Below the pieces are notes generated by a model. The model was not told the origin of the DNA. It saw only the letters and a list, made by a program, of their open reading frames with translations, and did not search any database. The position numbers and the translations under genes are program-made. This document shows, in pieces, positions 26,802 through 36,003 of a DNA stretch of 64,000 nt. Every line of letters starts with the position of its first letter. The stretch's first letter is position 1. The DNA lies in contig NZ_JXST01000009.1 of assembly GCF_000878195.1 (NCBI RefSeq), positions 62,001 to 126,000 on the forward strand. Direction: 5' to 3'. Source of the stretch: Mycolicibacterium llatzerense (lineage in GTDB: Bacteria; Actinomycetota; Actinomycetes; Mycobacteriales; Mycobacteriaceae).

Positions 26802-27388
26802 CTACCAAGGAAGCTGACGTGCCCGAAGGCGTCGAACGCGTGGATTCGGAAGAGGCGCAACCCGAGCCCGCCGGACCCAAGACCTACACCATTCGTCGCT
26901 CGATCTGTTGGGCTGTCGTGGCCGTGGTGATCGTACTGACCGCGGCCGCCGGCACCACGGGGTGGCTGGTTTTCGCCCAGCACCAGCGCGACGCCGAAGC
27001 CGCGGGGGCGCTGGATGCGGCACGCAGCTATGCCGTTCTCCTGACCACCACCGATCAGAACGCCATCGACAAGAACTTCGCCGATGTTCTCGGCGGTGCC
27101 ACGGGCAAGTTCAAAGACACCTACAGCAAGGCCGCCGCGACCATGCGAAAGATGTTGATCGACAACAAGGTCAGCACAACGGGTGTCGTTGACGACGCGG
27201 CAGTCAAGGCCGTCCGCGGTGACGATGTCGACGTGCTGCTGACCGTGAAGCAGGACGTCACCAGCGCCGCGGTGAAAGACAAGAAGACCGACTACGTCAG
27301 TGTGTCCATGACGATGCGAAAGGTGGGGGATCGATGGCTCGCAGCCGACGTGATGCTCGCTGGGGCGGGCGGTAAGCGTGGCAACTAG
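26798..27388 (+). CDS. Mce-associated membrane protein 2 (Mas)
   Basis: A 196-residue paralogue of the preceding protein: short acidic N-terminus, a transmembrane helix (SICWAVVAVVIVLTAAAGTTGWLVF, about residues 35-59) and the same outer domain with AARSYAVLLTTTDQNAIDKNF and GGATGKFKDTYSKAA. The repeated architecture suggests tandem duplication. The GTG start at 26798 overlaps the previous TGA, and its end overlaps the next gene by 11 bases. Confidence 0.88.
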   Translation: MTTKEADVPEGVERVDSEEAQPEPAGPKTYTIRRSICWAVVAVVIVLTAAAGTTGWLVFAQHQRDAEAAGALDAARSYAVLLTTTDQNAIDKNFADVLGGATGKFKDTYSKAAATMRKMLIDNKVSTTGVVDDAAVKAVRGDDVDVLLTVKQDVTSAAVKDKKTDYVSVSMTMRKVGDRWLAADVMLAGAGGKRGN

Positions 27389-28184
27389 GGTCCGGGCGGC
27401 GCTCGCCGCATTAGGTGCAACAGTCGTCGCTACGACGTGTTTCACAGGTCTCCCGACCGCACACGCAGCGGTAGACAGCTTCTGCGCCCAACTGGGCGCG
27501 GTCTGGGACGGCGGCGCCTGCACCGCGGTGGTGAAGTCCCAGCGCGAAGCGGAAATGCTGCTGTCACTGCGGGTTCCGGTCGAGTTGATCGACAACCCGA
27601 CCGCCGGGCCGGTGCTGCGTGACTACTACACGCGGCTGTTCAACGGCTGGCGCAACACCGGCAATACCACGCCGCGCGACAGCAGTGCCCGTGCCGACTA
27701 CGAGATCATTCCCGGGCCCGGTGGCCTGCAGTCTGTGGTTGTCCACGAGATTTTCGAGCCGTTCGGGATACAGGCCAACAACGCCTACCGATCGTTCGTC
27801 TTCAACATGAATACCGGACAGCGGCTGTATCTTCCGGACCTGTTCCGGCCGGGAGTCAATGCCAATCAAGCGGTTTCAGCGGCCGCGGCGCCGATCTTGC
27901 CGCCGATCCTCGACGCGGTACCGCCGCCGCATACGCCGGGCACCTACCCCTTCACGGTGCCCGAGTTCCAGCCGGATAGTGCTGGCCCCGGCTACTCAGG
28001 CAATTACCGCGCCTTCGCACTCACCGGCGATTCATTGCGGCTCTACATGCCCGATCAACCGATGATGCGCGAAGAGCCCACTCCTCCGGGACAACGCGTC
28101 TGGTCAATGGATGGCGGCACCGTCGTCGCCAACATTCCGCTGGCCGCATTGGCCGGTCAGCTGAAGCCGCAGTACGGCGGCTGA
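27378..28184 (+). CDS. secreted RsiV/DUF3298-like protein
   Basis: A 268-residue exported protein with a signal peptide cleaved near PTAHAAVD (residue 30). The C-terminal part has the RsiV/DUF3298 pattern: LYLPDLFRPGVN, then ILPPILDAV, FQPDSAGPGYSGNYRAFALTGDSLRLYMPD and VVANIPLAAL. In RsiV-like proteins this domain binds lysozyme or peptidoglycan-related ligands; here no sigma factor or membrane anchor is present, so the role is open. It is the last gene of the mce operon, with a GTG start inside the preceding gene, and its stop lies two bases from the convergent EmbR-like gene. Confidence 0.75.
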   Translation: MATRVRAALAALGATVVATTCFTGLPTAHAAVDSFCAQLGAVWDGGACTAVVKSQREAEMLLSLRVPVELIDNPTAGPVLRDYYTRLFNGWRNTGNTTPRDSSARADYEIIPGPGGLQSVVVHEIFEPFGIQANNAYRSFVFNMNTGQRLYLPDLFRPGVNANQAVSAAAAPILPPILDAVPPPHTPGTYPFTVPEFQPDSAGPGYSGNYRAFALTGDSLRLYMPDQPMMREEPTPPGQRVWSMDGGTVVANIPLAALAGQLKPQYGG

Positions 28185-28186
28185 GG

Positions 28187-29347
28187 TCAGGTCTCAGACC
28201 GGTCGCCGGCCTCCGCCGTGGCGGGCGGGCAGGTCTCAAAGACGAACAGCTGACCACCGATTCGAATGGTGTCGCCGTCGTGGAGTTCAGCCGTGGCGCG
28301 GATCCGTTCGCCGTTGACATGGACTCCGTTGGCGGACCCGAGGTCGGTGATGATGTGAGTGGTGTCGGCGTTGTTGATGACGGCATGGTGCCGGCTCACC
28401 TTGTCGTCGGGCACGACGAGGTCATTGTCGGGATGCCGTCCGATGCGGGTGGCCGACCCCTTGAGTTGATGAACGTGATCACGCACGTCGCGTAGGACAG
28501 CGGTGACGCGGCTTATCAGGGTGGTCGCGTCGGGTTCGAAGGCGATGATTGTCTGGGCGGCGGCCTGCGCATTTCGTTGTACGTCGAGCGGTTCCTGTCG
28601 CAGGATTTGTTCATACAAGGTGCGCAGTGCTGGCGCGGGGTCGATGCCGAGGTCATCGGACAACGCGGTCTTGAGCCGGTGGTAGGTGTCCAGCGCATCG
28701 GATTGGCGGTCGGTGAGGTAGTAGGCCGTGACCAGCTGAGCCCACAGCGGTTCGCGGTAGGGATGCTCGCCGACCAGGGTTTCGAGCTCCCGAACGATGG
28801 TATGAGCGCGGCCGCAGGCGATTTCGGCTTGGGCGCGCGCGGTGTGCGCCAGGATCTTGTCCTCGGCCAACTCACTGCGCAACACATCGGTGAACGCAAA
28901 GTCGCGGAGGTCGTCGAGGACGGGGCCACGCCATTGACGCAGTGCGGCGGTGAGGTGAGTGCTGGCCGATTCGAAGTGTCCGGCGGCCACGGCGTTGATC
29001 CCGGCTTGTTGCTCAGCGGCGAACCGCGCCAGATCACTTTGTTCGGTGGTGATTTCGAGTCGGTAGCCATTGGGTGCGGTGGACACGACGGCGTGCGCGT
29101 CGACGCCGGCCTGGGTGATGATGCGGCGCAGATTCGACACGTACGCACTCACCGAGATCCGTGCGGCAGCCGGCGGTTCGTCTGCCCAAATGGCTGTGAT
29201 CAGATCAGCGGCGCTGACCGCGCGGTTGGCGTTCGCGATCAACATGGCGAGCACCGCGCGCTGTTTTGGCGTGCCAACCTGAATCGGTGTGGACCCGACG
29301 CTCACCTGCAGTGGACCCAGCACACCGAACTGGATTTCGTGTCGCAC
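28187..29347 (-). CDS. embR: EmbR-like SARP transcription regulator with FHA domain
   Basis: A 386-residue regulator with three domains: an OmpR-type winged helix (about residues 5-98, VSAYVSNLRRII), a bacterial transcriptional activation domain (about 105-250, ending LGIDPAPALRTLYEQIL) and a C-terminal FHA domain (about 305-375). The FHA phosphothreonine-binding residues are in RIGRHPDNDLVV, VSRHHA and GSANGVHVNG. This is the build and length of M. tuberculosis EmbR (388 residues), a target of the kinase PknH. No Ser/Thr kinase gene or emb gene lies nearby, so it may be a paralogue with other targets. It converges on the mce operon. Confidence 0.85.
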   Translation of the reverse strand: MRHEIQFGVLGPLQVSVGSTPIQVGTPKQRAVLAMLIANANRAVSAADLITAIWADEPPAAARISVSAYVSNLRRIITQAGVDAHAVVSTAPNGYRLEITTEQSDLARFAAEQQAGINAVAAGHFESASTHLTAALRQWRGPVLDDLRDFAFTDVLRSELAEDKILAHTARAQAEIACGRAHTIVRELETLVGEHPYREPLWAQLVTAYYLTDRQSDALDTYHRLKTALSDDLGIDPAPALRTLYEQILRQEPLDVQRNAQAAAQTIIAFEPDATTLISRVTAVLRDVRDHVHQLKGSATRIGRHPDNDLVVPDDKVSRHHAVINNADTTHIITDLGSANGVHVNGERIRATAELHDGDTIRIGGQLFVFETCPPATAEAGDRSET

Positions 29348-29794
29348 GGGTAAAGCGTTCCATACCCAGCTGACTCAGGCCGGGCGATTCAGGCACACAA
29401 CCGCGGCACCGTACGGAGCCTGCTGACGCCATCGGATCAGAACGATTCGAAACATCGCATGGAAGTGCCTGGACCGCTGACTTCCTGCAGGTCGGAACGG
29501 GTCCCGTCGGTGGCGCTGCCGCAGCGTGGACGATGTCGCGACGTCTGGGACACACCCGATTTGGCCGATCGTGAGTGTTACGTTGCGGGCCGTTACGCAG
29601 GCCTGCAAGGGAAGATGGATGGTATCGGCACCCGCACGCGGTTCTGGCGCGCTCCGCTCGAGCAGCGCGCCCACAGTAGTTCGTCCGCGCGACGCGGTCA
29701 GTGCTGAACGCCACCGACGCGATCGCCGTGAGGTGGCCCGCGCCACGCTGCTGGCGGCATTGCCCGTCCTGAGCCTGATCGCCGTGGTGGTCGG
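29348..29794. other. long non-coding stretch between embR-like gene and M20 remnant
   Basis: I see no convincing gene in this stretch. A frame on the plus strand reads RATLLAALPVLSLIAVVVGWEAA near 29740-29800, a possible lone hydrophobic segment, but without family resemblance or a normal start. The region may be debris from the deletion that left only the peptidase C-terminus to its right. Confidence 0.45.
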
Positions 29795-29989
29795 TTGGGA
29801 GGCCGCGGTGCGGCGTTCAACGACACGATCCGCTTTCGCCACGTCGTCATACCCGCGGTCACCTTCGGCCCCGGCGACGACGGATGGGCGGTCTATGACG
29901 AGAGTATCGGCATCGACACCATGGTCACTGCGGTACAGGTGCTCGAAGCTGCTGTGCGGGAGTACTTTTCGGTCGCCGGCCTCGCTTAG
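29795..29989 (+). pseudogene. C-terminal remnant of an M20-family metallopeptidase
   Basis: The frame to the TAG at 29989 reads GAAFNDTIRFRHVVIPAVT followed by FGPGDDGWAVYDESI and GIDTMVTAVQVLEAAV. This is the C-terminal end of M20 (ArgE/DapE/CPG2-like) peptidases, including the zinc-site region and the last helix. Only about 60 of the usual 400 or so residues are left and nothing upstream in any frame extends the match, so the gene has lost its 5' part. Its end overlaps the LysR gene stop by four bases. Confidence 0.65.
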
Positions 29990-30885
29990 TGCGACGCCAG
30001 GTGTTCGTGGACGCAGGCAATGAACGCCTGGCACGCCGCCGAACGCAGGTGCGATTGCGGTGCGACGAGATGCACCCGGCGCTGCATCTCGACGCCGGTG
30101 ACGGGACGCAGCGCCAGGCTGGCATCGGTGTCGGCGCGGGTGCGTGCCACCGACTCGGGCAGCAGCGCCACGCCGAGGTTCTGACGAACGAAGTGGACAA
30201 CTTCATCGACGCGGGTGACTTCGAAGGCCACGCGTCGCGGTACCTCGGCGAAACCTCGGTCGGTTTCGTGGCGCAGGCCGTATCCGGGCGGAAAGTCGAT
30301 GAACGGCAATGCCGCGAGCTCGGTGACCGATACCGTTCGGTGTTTGGCCAACGGGTGATCGCAGGGGATGACCGCGATCAACGACTCGGTGAACAGGTGC
30401 GTGAAACTCAGCTGATCGGCTGCCCTGGAGACGTTGGAGCCGACGATGGCCGCGTCCAGCTTGCGGTCGCGGGTGGCGGTCAGCAGCACGTCGCTGCCAC
30501 CACTGCGCAGCGTCACGCTGACATCGGGGTAGCGGGAGTGGAATGTCGCCATCAGCGTTGCGACGTCAAGGCTTTCGGAGGGGACCTCCATCATGCCGAC
30601 CGTGAGGCGTCCGGTGACGATGCCGCTGAGTGCTTGGGCATCGACTTTGATCTGGTCGAGTCCGGCGACCACCTGGTGCATCAGCGGCAGGAGTGCCTCG
30701 CCCGCCGGGGTCAGCGAGACCGACCGCGTCGTGCGTTCGAAGAGTGTCACGCCGAGCTCTTCCTCGAACTTCCGGACCTGCTGGCTGAGCGCCGATTGCA
30801 CGACGAAGGAACTTTCGGCGGCCTTCGTGAAGCTCTTGGCCTCGGCCAGGGCAACCACATAGTGCAACTGCTGCAGATTCATCAT
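29986..30885 (-). CDS. LysR family regulator of the PHP/ABC/phosphoesterase locus
   Basis: A 299-residue LysR regulator (CynR/OxyR-like size). The helix-turn-helix is SFTKAAESSFVVQSALSQQVRKFEEELG (about residues 18-45), followed by FERTTRSVSLT, and the effector domain begins RLTVGMMEVPSESLD. It is divergent from the PHP hydrolase gene with only about 50-75 bases between the starts, the usual arrangement for a LysR activator and its target operon. The co-inducer is presumably the imported compound or its product. ATG codons at 30885 and 30882 are both possible starts. Confidence 0.9.
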   Translation of the reverse strand: MMNLQQLHYVVALAEAKSFTKAAESSFVVQSALSQQVRKFEEELGVTLFERTTRSVSLTPAGEALLPLMHQVVAGLDQIKVDAQALSGIVTGRLTVGMMEVPSESLDVATLMATFHSRYPDVSVTLRSGGSDVLLTATRDRKLDAAIVGSNVSRAADQLSFTHLFTESLIAVIPCDHPLAKHRTVSVTELAALPFIDFPPGYGLRHETDRGFAEVPRRVAFEVTRVDEVVHFVRQNLGVALLPESVARTRADTDASLALRPVTGVEMQRRVHLVAPQSHLRSAACQAFIACVHEHLASH

Positions 30886-30959
30886 TCTTCACTTTCGGTG
30901 ATCAATCGCATCATATCTATTCGTTGGACTCCTAGGTGAGTAGCCGAGAGGATGGGTCG

Positions 30960-33296
30960 ATGTCGCGTGCGATTCCGCTTCGTCCTCAAGGTCCGTTGGC
31001 TAGCAATGACTGCTCGGTGGCAGCAGTGCGGGACGCCATCACCGCCGAATTCGACGAGCTGCCTTTCCTCGGCGAACTGCAGTGCTCACACGCCACGGTG
31101 GTCGCCGGCGCACTGGAAGAAATCGTCTTCACCTACACCGTCGGGCGGTCGGGTATCGCCGACAGCGGCTGGCTCAAACTGTGCTTCCGCTATTACTCCG
31201 ACTGGGACCTGCAGACCACCGATCCTGCCGCCCGCGACTATGCGAGCGCGGAGCTGGTCAGCCGGTCACTGGTAGGACGTGCGTCCGAGGCAGGCGCCGC
31301 CACGGTGCAGCAGTTGGCCGTTCGCTACGACGTCAAGGGCGGTGAGCGGCCGTTCCAGAAGTCGCTGCTGATCCACGCCGTCGACGGCTACCTGCGTCCC
31401 GGTGATGTGATCGAGATCCGGCTGGGGGACCGGCGATTCGGAGGTCCCGGTACCCGCACGCAAACCTTCGTCGAGGACGAGTTCGAGGTCCATCTGTTCG
31501 TCGATCCGTTGGGGACCTCGCGAATGGCCCGCGCCGGCGTCAATCGGCTCGCCGTGGTGCCCGGTGCACCGGAGCGCGTGGTCGTCCACGGCCCGCGCGT
31601 CGTGCGCAGCGACAGCGAGGCGGTGACCCTGCGCGCACACTTGCAGGACCGCTGGGGAAATACCTGCGCGGGTATCGCCACCGAACTGTGGGCCCAGGTT
31701 GACGGCACCACCGTGGCCCGGGCGAGCACGCCGCACACCGGTTGGGTGAGCGCGTCTCTCGCGATGCCCGCGCACGCTGCGCACATCCGGGTCCTCGCTG
31801 ACACCGAGGCGGATGTGTCGCCAGGGGAGACCAGGCTCGACGTTGTCGACGACTTGCCCGGACCCCGTGGCTTCTTCTGCGACCTGCACGTGCATTCCAA
31901 CGACACCGTCGGCACCCAGGACACCGACTGGAACCTGCGCTATGCCCGCGATATCGGGGCACTCGACGTTGTGGGCTACACCGCCAACGATTTTCAGATC
32001 ACTGACGATGCCTGGATCGACGTGGTCGCCGCCTGCCGGGCCATCTCGAACGAGGGCAGTCTCGTCTGCTTCCCGGGCGTCGAATGGTGCGGCACCGCAG
32101 GTGTCGGCGGCGATCACAACGTCGTCTTTCTCGGCGAGGACACCACGCTCGCGCGTTCGCTGGAGTGGCACCAGGGGATGGCGAGCACCGTGCCGACGCC
32201 CCAAACCTGGCCCATCACCGAGCTTTACGCCGCGTACGAAAAGGACCCGGATTCCTATCTGCTGATTCCGCACGTGGGTGGCCGGCGCGCGATCCTGGAC
32301 TGGCACCACCCCGAGCTGGAACGGCTGATCGAGGTGCACTCGACCTGGGGCAGCAGCCCGTGGTTCCTGGAGGATGCACTGGCCCGCGGACTTCGCCTGG
32401 GTGCCAGTGCGGCCAGTGACGAACACCGTGGCCGACCCGGCGGCGGCGCACCAGGAGCGAACATCTTCGGCGGATTCGGCGGTCTCACCGGGGTTCTTGC
32501 GCCGGCGCTGACCAACGCGGAGGTGGGCCGCGGTTTGCGTGCGCGCCGGACCTGGGCCACCACCGGAGCGCGCGCGGTGGCGCTGTTGCGCAGCGGGGAT
32601 GCCTGGATGGGCGACGAGATCGACACGGAAGCAGACGAATTGAGCGTCAACTACGCGCTCTATGGAACTGCGGGCTGGGACGAGATCGCAATCTATGACA
32701 GCGCCGGGCGAGTCTGGCAGCGCGATCTGCATGCCGAGACCGGGTTGTCGAACGAGCTCGTTCGGATCCGGTGGGGTGGAGCGCGTCACCGCGATCGCTA
32801 CCGGTGGGCGACCTGGTCGGGTCAGCTGCGGGTCGCAGGAACCGAGGTATCGAACGTAACACCATGGGCAGCAACACATCCTGAGCAATCATTCGAGTTT
32901 TCCGGTGACACGGTGAACTGGCGGACCACGACGTACGGCTCGGATATCGGCATCGTCGTCCGGTTGGCCGATCTCGCTGCGGCCCGCTTCCACCTCCAGG
33001 CTTCGGCGCATGAGGACGACCTCGACGTCGACCGCGAATTCTCGGGCGCTGAGCTGATCCGCGATGGTCATGTTGAAACCGCCGTGGGAGGCCTCAACTT
33101 ACGGGTACGTGCTGAACGCGTGGCTGAGTTCTCAGCGCTCCCCACCACGGTGACCGGCGACCTCGTCTTCGATCTGCCGCAGGGCACCAGCGCGACGTAC
33201 GTGCGCGCCACGCAGTCGGACGGCCATCAGGTTTGGACCAGTCCGCTGTTCGTCACTCGTTCGAGCGGCCAGCCGCGATGTCCGGCGACGGCCTGA
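30960..33296 (+). CDS. PHP-domain/DUF3604 metallohydrolase
   Basis: A 778-residue cytosolic protein with no signal peptide. The first 290 residues form beta-rich domains without clear family. A PHP metallo-domain starts at DLHVHSN (about residue 307) and continues with PGVEWCG, GDHNVVFLGE, IPHVGGRR, IEVHSTWG and SDEHRGRPGG (about 486). Together these supply the histidine, glutamate and aspartate ligands of a trinuclear site. Spacing and length resemble the DUF3604 proteins. The usual TDH motif is replaced by YTANDF, a departure that could matter. PHP enzymes hydrolyse phosphate esters, so I infer hydrolysis of an imported ester. ATG 30960 is chosen for GAGAGGA upstream; GTG 30936 is an alternative. 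Confidence 0.78.
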   Translation: MSRAIPLRPQGPLASNDCSVAAVRDAITAEFDELPFLGELQCSHATVVAGALEEIVFTYTVGRSGIADSGWLKLCFRYYSDWDLQTTDPAARDYASAELVSRSLVGRASEAGAATVQQLAVRYDVKGGERPFQKSLLIHAVDGYLRPGDVIEIRLGDRRFGGPGTRTQTFVEDEFEVHLFVDPLGTSRMARAGVNRLAVVPGAPERVVVHGPRVVRSDSEAVTLRAHLQDRWGNTCAGIATELWAQVDGTTVARASTPHTGWVSASLAMPAHAAHIRVLADTEADVSPGETRLDVVDDLPGPRGFFCDLHVHSNDTVGTQDTDWNLRYARDIGALDVVGYTANDFQITDDAWIDVVAACRAISNEGSLVCFPGVEWCGTAGVGGDHNVVFLGEDTTLARSLEWHQGMASTVPTPQTWPITELYAAYEKDPDSYLLIPHVGGRRAILDWHHPELERLIEVHSTWGSSPWFLEDALARGLRLGASAASDEHRGRPGGGAPGANIFGGFGGLTGVLAPALTNAEVGRGLRARRTWATTGARAVALLRSGDAWMGDEIDTEADELSVNYALYGTAGWDEIAIYDSAGRVWQRDLHAETGLSNELVRIRWGGARHRDRYRWATWSGQLRVAGTEVSNVTPWAATHPEQSFEFSGDTVNWRTTTYGSDIGIVVRLADLAAARFHLQASAHEDDLDVDREFSGAELIRDGHVETAVGGLNLRVRAERVAEFSALPTTVTGDLVFDLPQGTSATYVRATQSDGHQVWTSPLFVTRSSGQPRCPATA

Positions 33297-33336
33297 CATT
33301 GCACCCCACCCTGCTCGTCCGAAACCAAGGAAAACT

Positions 33337-34365
33337 GTGTTCTCTCATCGATATCTCACCAAGCTGATTGCGCTGGGTGCTGCGGTAGGCGCCATCGCGG
33401 CGGTGACCGGATGCTCGCCATCGACCCAGTCGGCGTCGTCTGCGCCCGTGCCCCTGCGACTGGGCTACCTGACTCGCATCACGCACGCGCCGGCGCTCGT
33501 CGGCATCAATGACGGATTGTTCGCCCGGGAACTCGGGCCCGGAATCACCTTCACCGCGCAACCGTTCAGCGCCGGGACCGAGGAGATCACGGCGCTGTTG
33601 TCCGGCCATCTCGACGCGGCCTATGTGGGGCCCAATCCCGCCTTCAACGCCTGGCAGAAATCGAAGGGCCAAGCCATCAAGCTCATTTCGGGAGCCGCGA
33701 GTGGAGGTACCTCGATGGTCGTACAACCGGGCATCACCTCAGCCCAGGATCTCAGGGGCAAGACGGTCGCCGACCCGGCGCTCGGCGGCACCCAGGACGT
33801 CAGTCTCCGAGACTGGCTTGCGAAGAACGGATTGCAGACCAACACGCAAGGCGGGGGTGATGTATCGGTCAAGCCGACCAACCCCGAATCGGCCATCGTC
33901 CAGCAGTTCGTCAGCAAGCAGATCGCCGGCGCGCTGGATTCCGCGCCGTTCGATATTCAGATGATCAAGGCCGGCGGCGTGCGGCTGTGGTCGGACCCGA
34001 ACACCATCACCGTGCTCGTCGTGCGCCAGGACTTTCTCGCGGCACATCCAGACGCCGTGGCGGGGCTGTTGCGCGGCCAGGTCCAGGCCAACGACAAGAT
34101 TGCCGCGGATTCCGCATCAGCGGCCCAGTCCGCCAACGCCGCGCTTGCGAAAGTCCTTGGCAAGGGCCTGGATCCGGGCGTCTTGACGGAGTCGTTCAAG
34201 GAGACGACGTTCTCCAACGATCCCGGGATCGCGTCGTTGCGTGACCAGGTGAGCAAGGCCGTCGCAATCGGTCTGTTGCAGCCGCTCGACATCAACGGCC
34301 TGTTCGATCCGGCTCCGCTCAACGCGGTGCTCTCCGCGGCGGGCAAGCCGGCGGTAGCGGCGTGA
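33337..34365 (+). CDS. ABC transporter substrate-binding lipoprotein, SsuA/TauA/NrtA family
   Basis: A 342-residue exported lipoprotein with lipobox AVTGCSPS (cysteine about residue 27). The mature part begins VPLRLGYLTRITHAPALVGINDGLFARELG, the NMT1/SsuA/TauA-type fold of periplasmic-binding proteins for sulfonates, nitrate, taurine or thiamine precursors. AAYVGPNPAFNAW and GALDSAPFDIQ are further family blocks. The ligand cannot be read from sequence. The GTG start at 33337 has AAGGA at 33327. It lies 40 bases after the PHP gene, and its TGA overlaps the ATPase start (GTGA). Confidence 0.9.
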   Translation: MFSHRYLTKLIALGAAVGAIAAVTGCSPSTQSASSAPVPLRLGYLTRITHAPALVGINDGLFARELGPGITFTAQPFSAGTEEITALLSGHLDAAYVGPNPAFNAWQKSKGQAIKLISGAASGGTSMVVQPGITSAQDLRGKTVADPALGGTQDVSLRDWLAKNGLQTNTQGGGDVSVKPTNPESAIVQQFVSKQIAGALDSAPFDIQMIKAGGVRLWSDPNTITVLVVRQDFLAAHPDAVAGLLRGQVQANDKIAADSASAAQSANAALAKVLGKGLDPGVLTESFKETTFSNDPGIASLRDQVSKAVAIGLLQPLDINGLFDPAPLNAVLSAAGKPAVAA

Positions 34366-35171
34366 CCCGCTGCGCGCAGCCCGGTGAGTTCCTCGTGACA
34401 GTTCCTCCGCCGCCTCCGGCACCGCGGGTGGCGTTGGAACTTGCCGAGGTGACCAAGCGCTACGGAAAGGGCCGCACGGCGGTAGCGGCCTTGGACACCA
34501 TCAGTCTGACCGTCGCCGAGGGCGAATTCGTCTGTCTGGTGGGTAGTTCCGGTTGCGGCAAGAGCACGCTGCTGTCGATCATCGCCGGTCTGGATGCACC
34601 CTCGAGCGGAGCGGTCGAGAACTATGGCCGCCGGGTCGCGTTGATGTTCCAGGAGCCGGCGTTGTTCCCGTGGCTGACTGCCGCAGCCAACGTCGATCTG
34701 GCCCTGAAGGCACGCGCGGTACCGCGGGGTGTGCGTCGTGAACGCGTGGCACGACTGCTGGCCACAGTCGGATTGAGTGATTTCGCGGACAAGCGTCCAC
34801 ATCAGTTGTCCGGCGGGATGCGGCAGCGGGTTGCCCTGGCCCGCGCGCTCGCTCAGGACGCCGACGTGCTGCTGATGGACGAGCCCTTCGGTGCGCTGGA
34901 TGCGCTGACCCGTGACCTGCTGCACGAGGAACTTGAGCGGATCGTCGAATCACGCGGATTGACCGTCGTTTTCGTGACTCACAACGTGCGGGAGGCCGTT
35001 CGCCTGGCGGACCGGGTGATTCTGCTGGGTTCCCGTCCAGGTCGCATCGTCGAAGAATTCCCCGTCCCGGTACCCCGCCCTCGTCAGATCAATACCGCGG
35101 ACGTCGCGGAGTTGGCCGCGCACATCACCGCCCGGCTGCATGAGGAAGGAAACGGTCGTCGTGGTCAGTAG
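34362..35171 (+). CDS. ABC transporter ATPase, SsuB/TauB type
   Basis: A 269-residue ABC ATPase with Walker A GSSGCGKST (about residues 61-69), Q-loop MFQEPALFPWLT, signature LSGGMRQR, Walker B VLLMDEPFGALD and the H-loop VFVTHNVREAV. The PALFPWLT Q-loop and DEPFGALDALTRD are typical of nitrate/sulfonate/taurine importers. It powers the importer formed with the lipoprotein before it and the permease after it. The GTG start overlaps the preceding stop by four bases. Confidence 0.93.
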   Translation: MTRCAQPGEFLVTVPPPPPAPRVALELAEVTKRYGKGRTAVAALDTISLTVAEGEFVCLVGSSGCGKSTLLSIIAGLDAPSSGAVENYGRRVALMFQEPALFPWLTAAANVDLALKARAVPRGVRRERVARLLATVGLSDFADKRPHQLSGGMRQRVALARALAQDADVLLMDEPFGALDALTRDLLHEELERIVESRGLTVVFVTHNVREAVRLADRVILLGSRPGRIVEEFPVPVPRPRQINTADVAELAAHITARLHEEGNGRRGQ

Positions 35172-36003
35172 CACAGTGACCACGACGCCTCGGTCATCAC
35201 GCCGCAACTCGGTTCGGTTGCGGCCGTTGGTGGCATCGGTGTGGGCGAAAGCGTTGGCGCTGCTGGTCGTGTTGGGTGCGTGGCAGCTCGTCTATCTGAG
35301 CGGTTGGAAGTCTTCGGTGGTCTTGCCCAGCCCCGCGACAGTCGGTGTCACGCTGTGGCGGCAGCTGCACGACGCTGCGCTGTGGGAGGCAGTTTCGACG
35401 ACGATGGGGCGGGCGCTCGTCGGCTTTGGGCTGTCCCTGCTCCTCGGCGCTGTCATCGGCGGCATCCTGTCCCGAAACAAACTGCTGCGCAATACCTTCG
35501 GTCCGCTCATCACCGGTCTGCAGACCATGCCGGCCATCGCATGGTTTCCCTTCGCGATCATCTTCTTCGGTCTGAACACGTCGGCAATCCTGTTCGTGAT
35601 CGTCATCGGCGCCGCTCCGTCGGTGGCGCTCGGCGTGATCTCGGGCGCCGATCTCATTCCGCCGCTCCAGTTGCGTGCGGCAAAAACCATGGGACTGAGG
35701 AACTTCGCGCTGCACCGCCACGTCATCCTGCCGGCGTCGCTGCCGACATTCATCAGTGGATTGCGACAGGGTTGGGCGTTCGCGTGGCGCAGCCTCATGG
35801 CGGGTGAGCTCGTAGTGATGGTCGCTGGAACCGCATCGATCGGGGTTCTGCTGGAGAACGCACAGAACATGAGTGACATGCCGCTGGCGATCTCGGTCAT
35901 GATTGTCGTTCTGTTGATCGGCATCGTCGTCGACTCGATCTTCGGCGTGGCGGACAGCCAGATCCGGCGCTATTGGGGCCTGGTCGACGGTGACCGCGAA
36001 TGA
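35161..36003 (+). CDS. ABC transporter permease, SsuC/TauC type
   Basis: A 280-residue permease with about six transmembrane helices and the BPD_transp_1 coupling motif (EAA loop) seen as LRAAKTMGLRNFALHRHVILPASLP. The N-terminal helix WAKALALLVVLGAWQLVYL and the PSPATV segment match SsuC/TauC. The start is probably GTG 35161, which has AGGAAGGA about ten bases upstream; ATG 35140 would give a 32-base overlap with the ATPase gene. The TGA overlaps the next ATG (ATGA), tying the phosphoesterase to the transport operon. Confidence 0.9.
   Translation: MVSSTVTTTPRSSRRNSVRLRPLVASVWAKALALLVVLGAWQLVYLSGWKSSVVLPSPATVGVTLWRQLHDAALWEAVSTTMGRALVGFGLSLLLGAVIGGILSRNKLLRNTFGPLITGLQTMPAIAWFPFAIIFFGLNTSAILFVIVIGAAPSVALGVISGADLIPPLQLRAAKTMGLRNFALHRHVILPASLPTFISGLRQGWAFAWRSLMAGELVVMVAGTASIGVLLENAQNMSDMPLAISVMIVVLLIGIVVDSIFGVADSQIRRYWGLVDGDRE

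Noticed and set aside
31266..32888. A 540-codon open frame on the minus strand
   Set aside because: It is antisense to the PHP hydrolase, whose metal motifs are intact; the frame has no recognisable domain.
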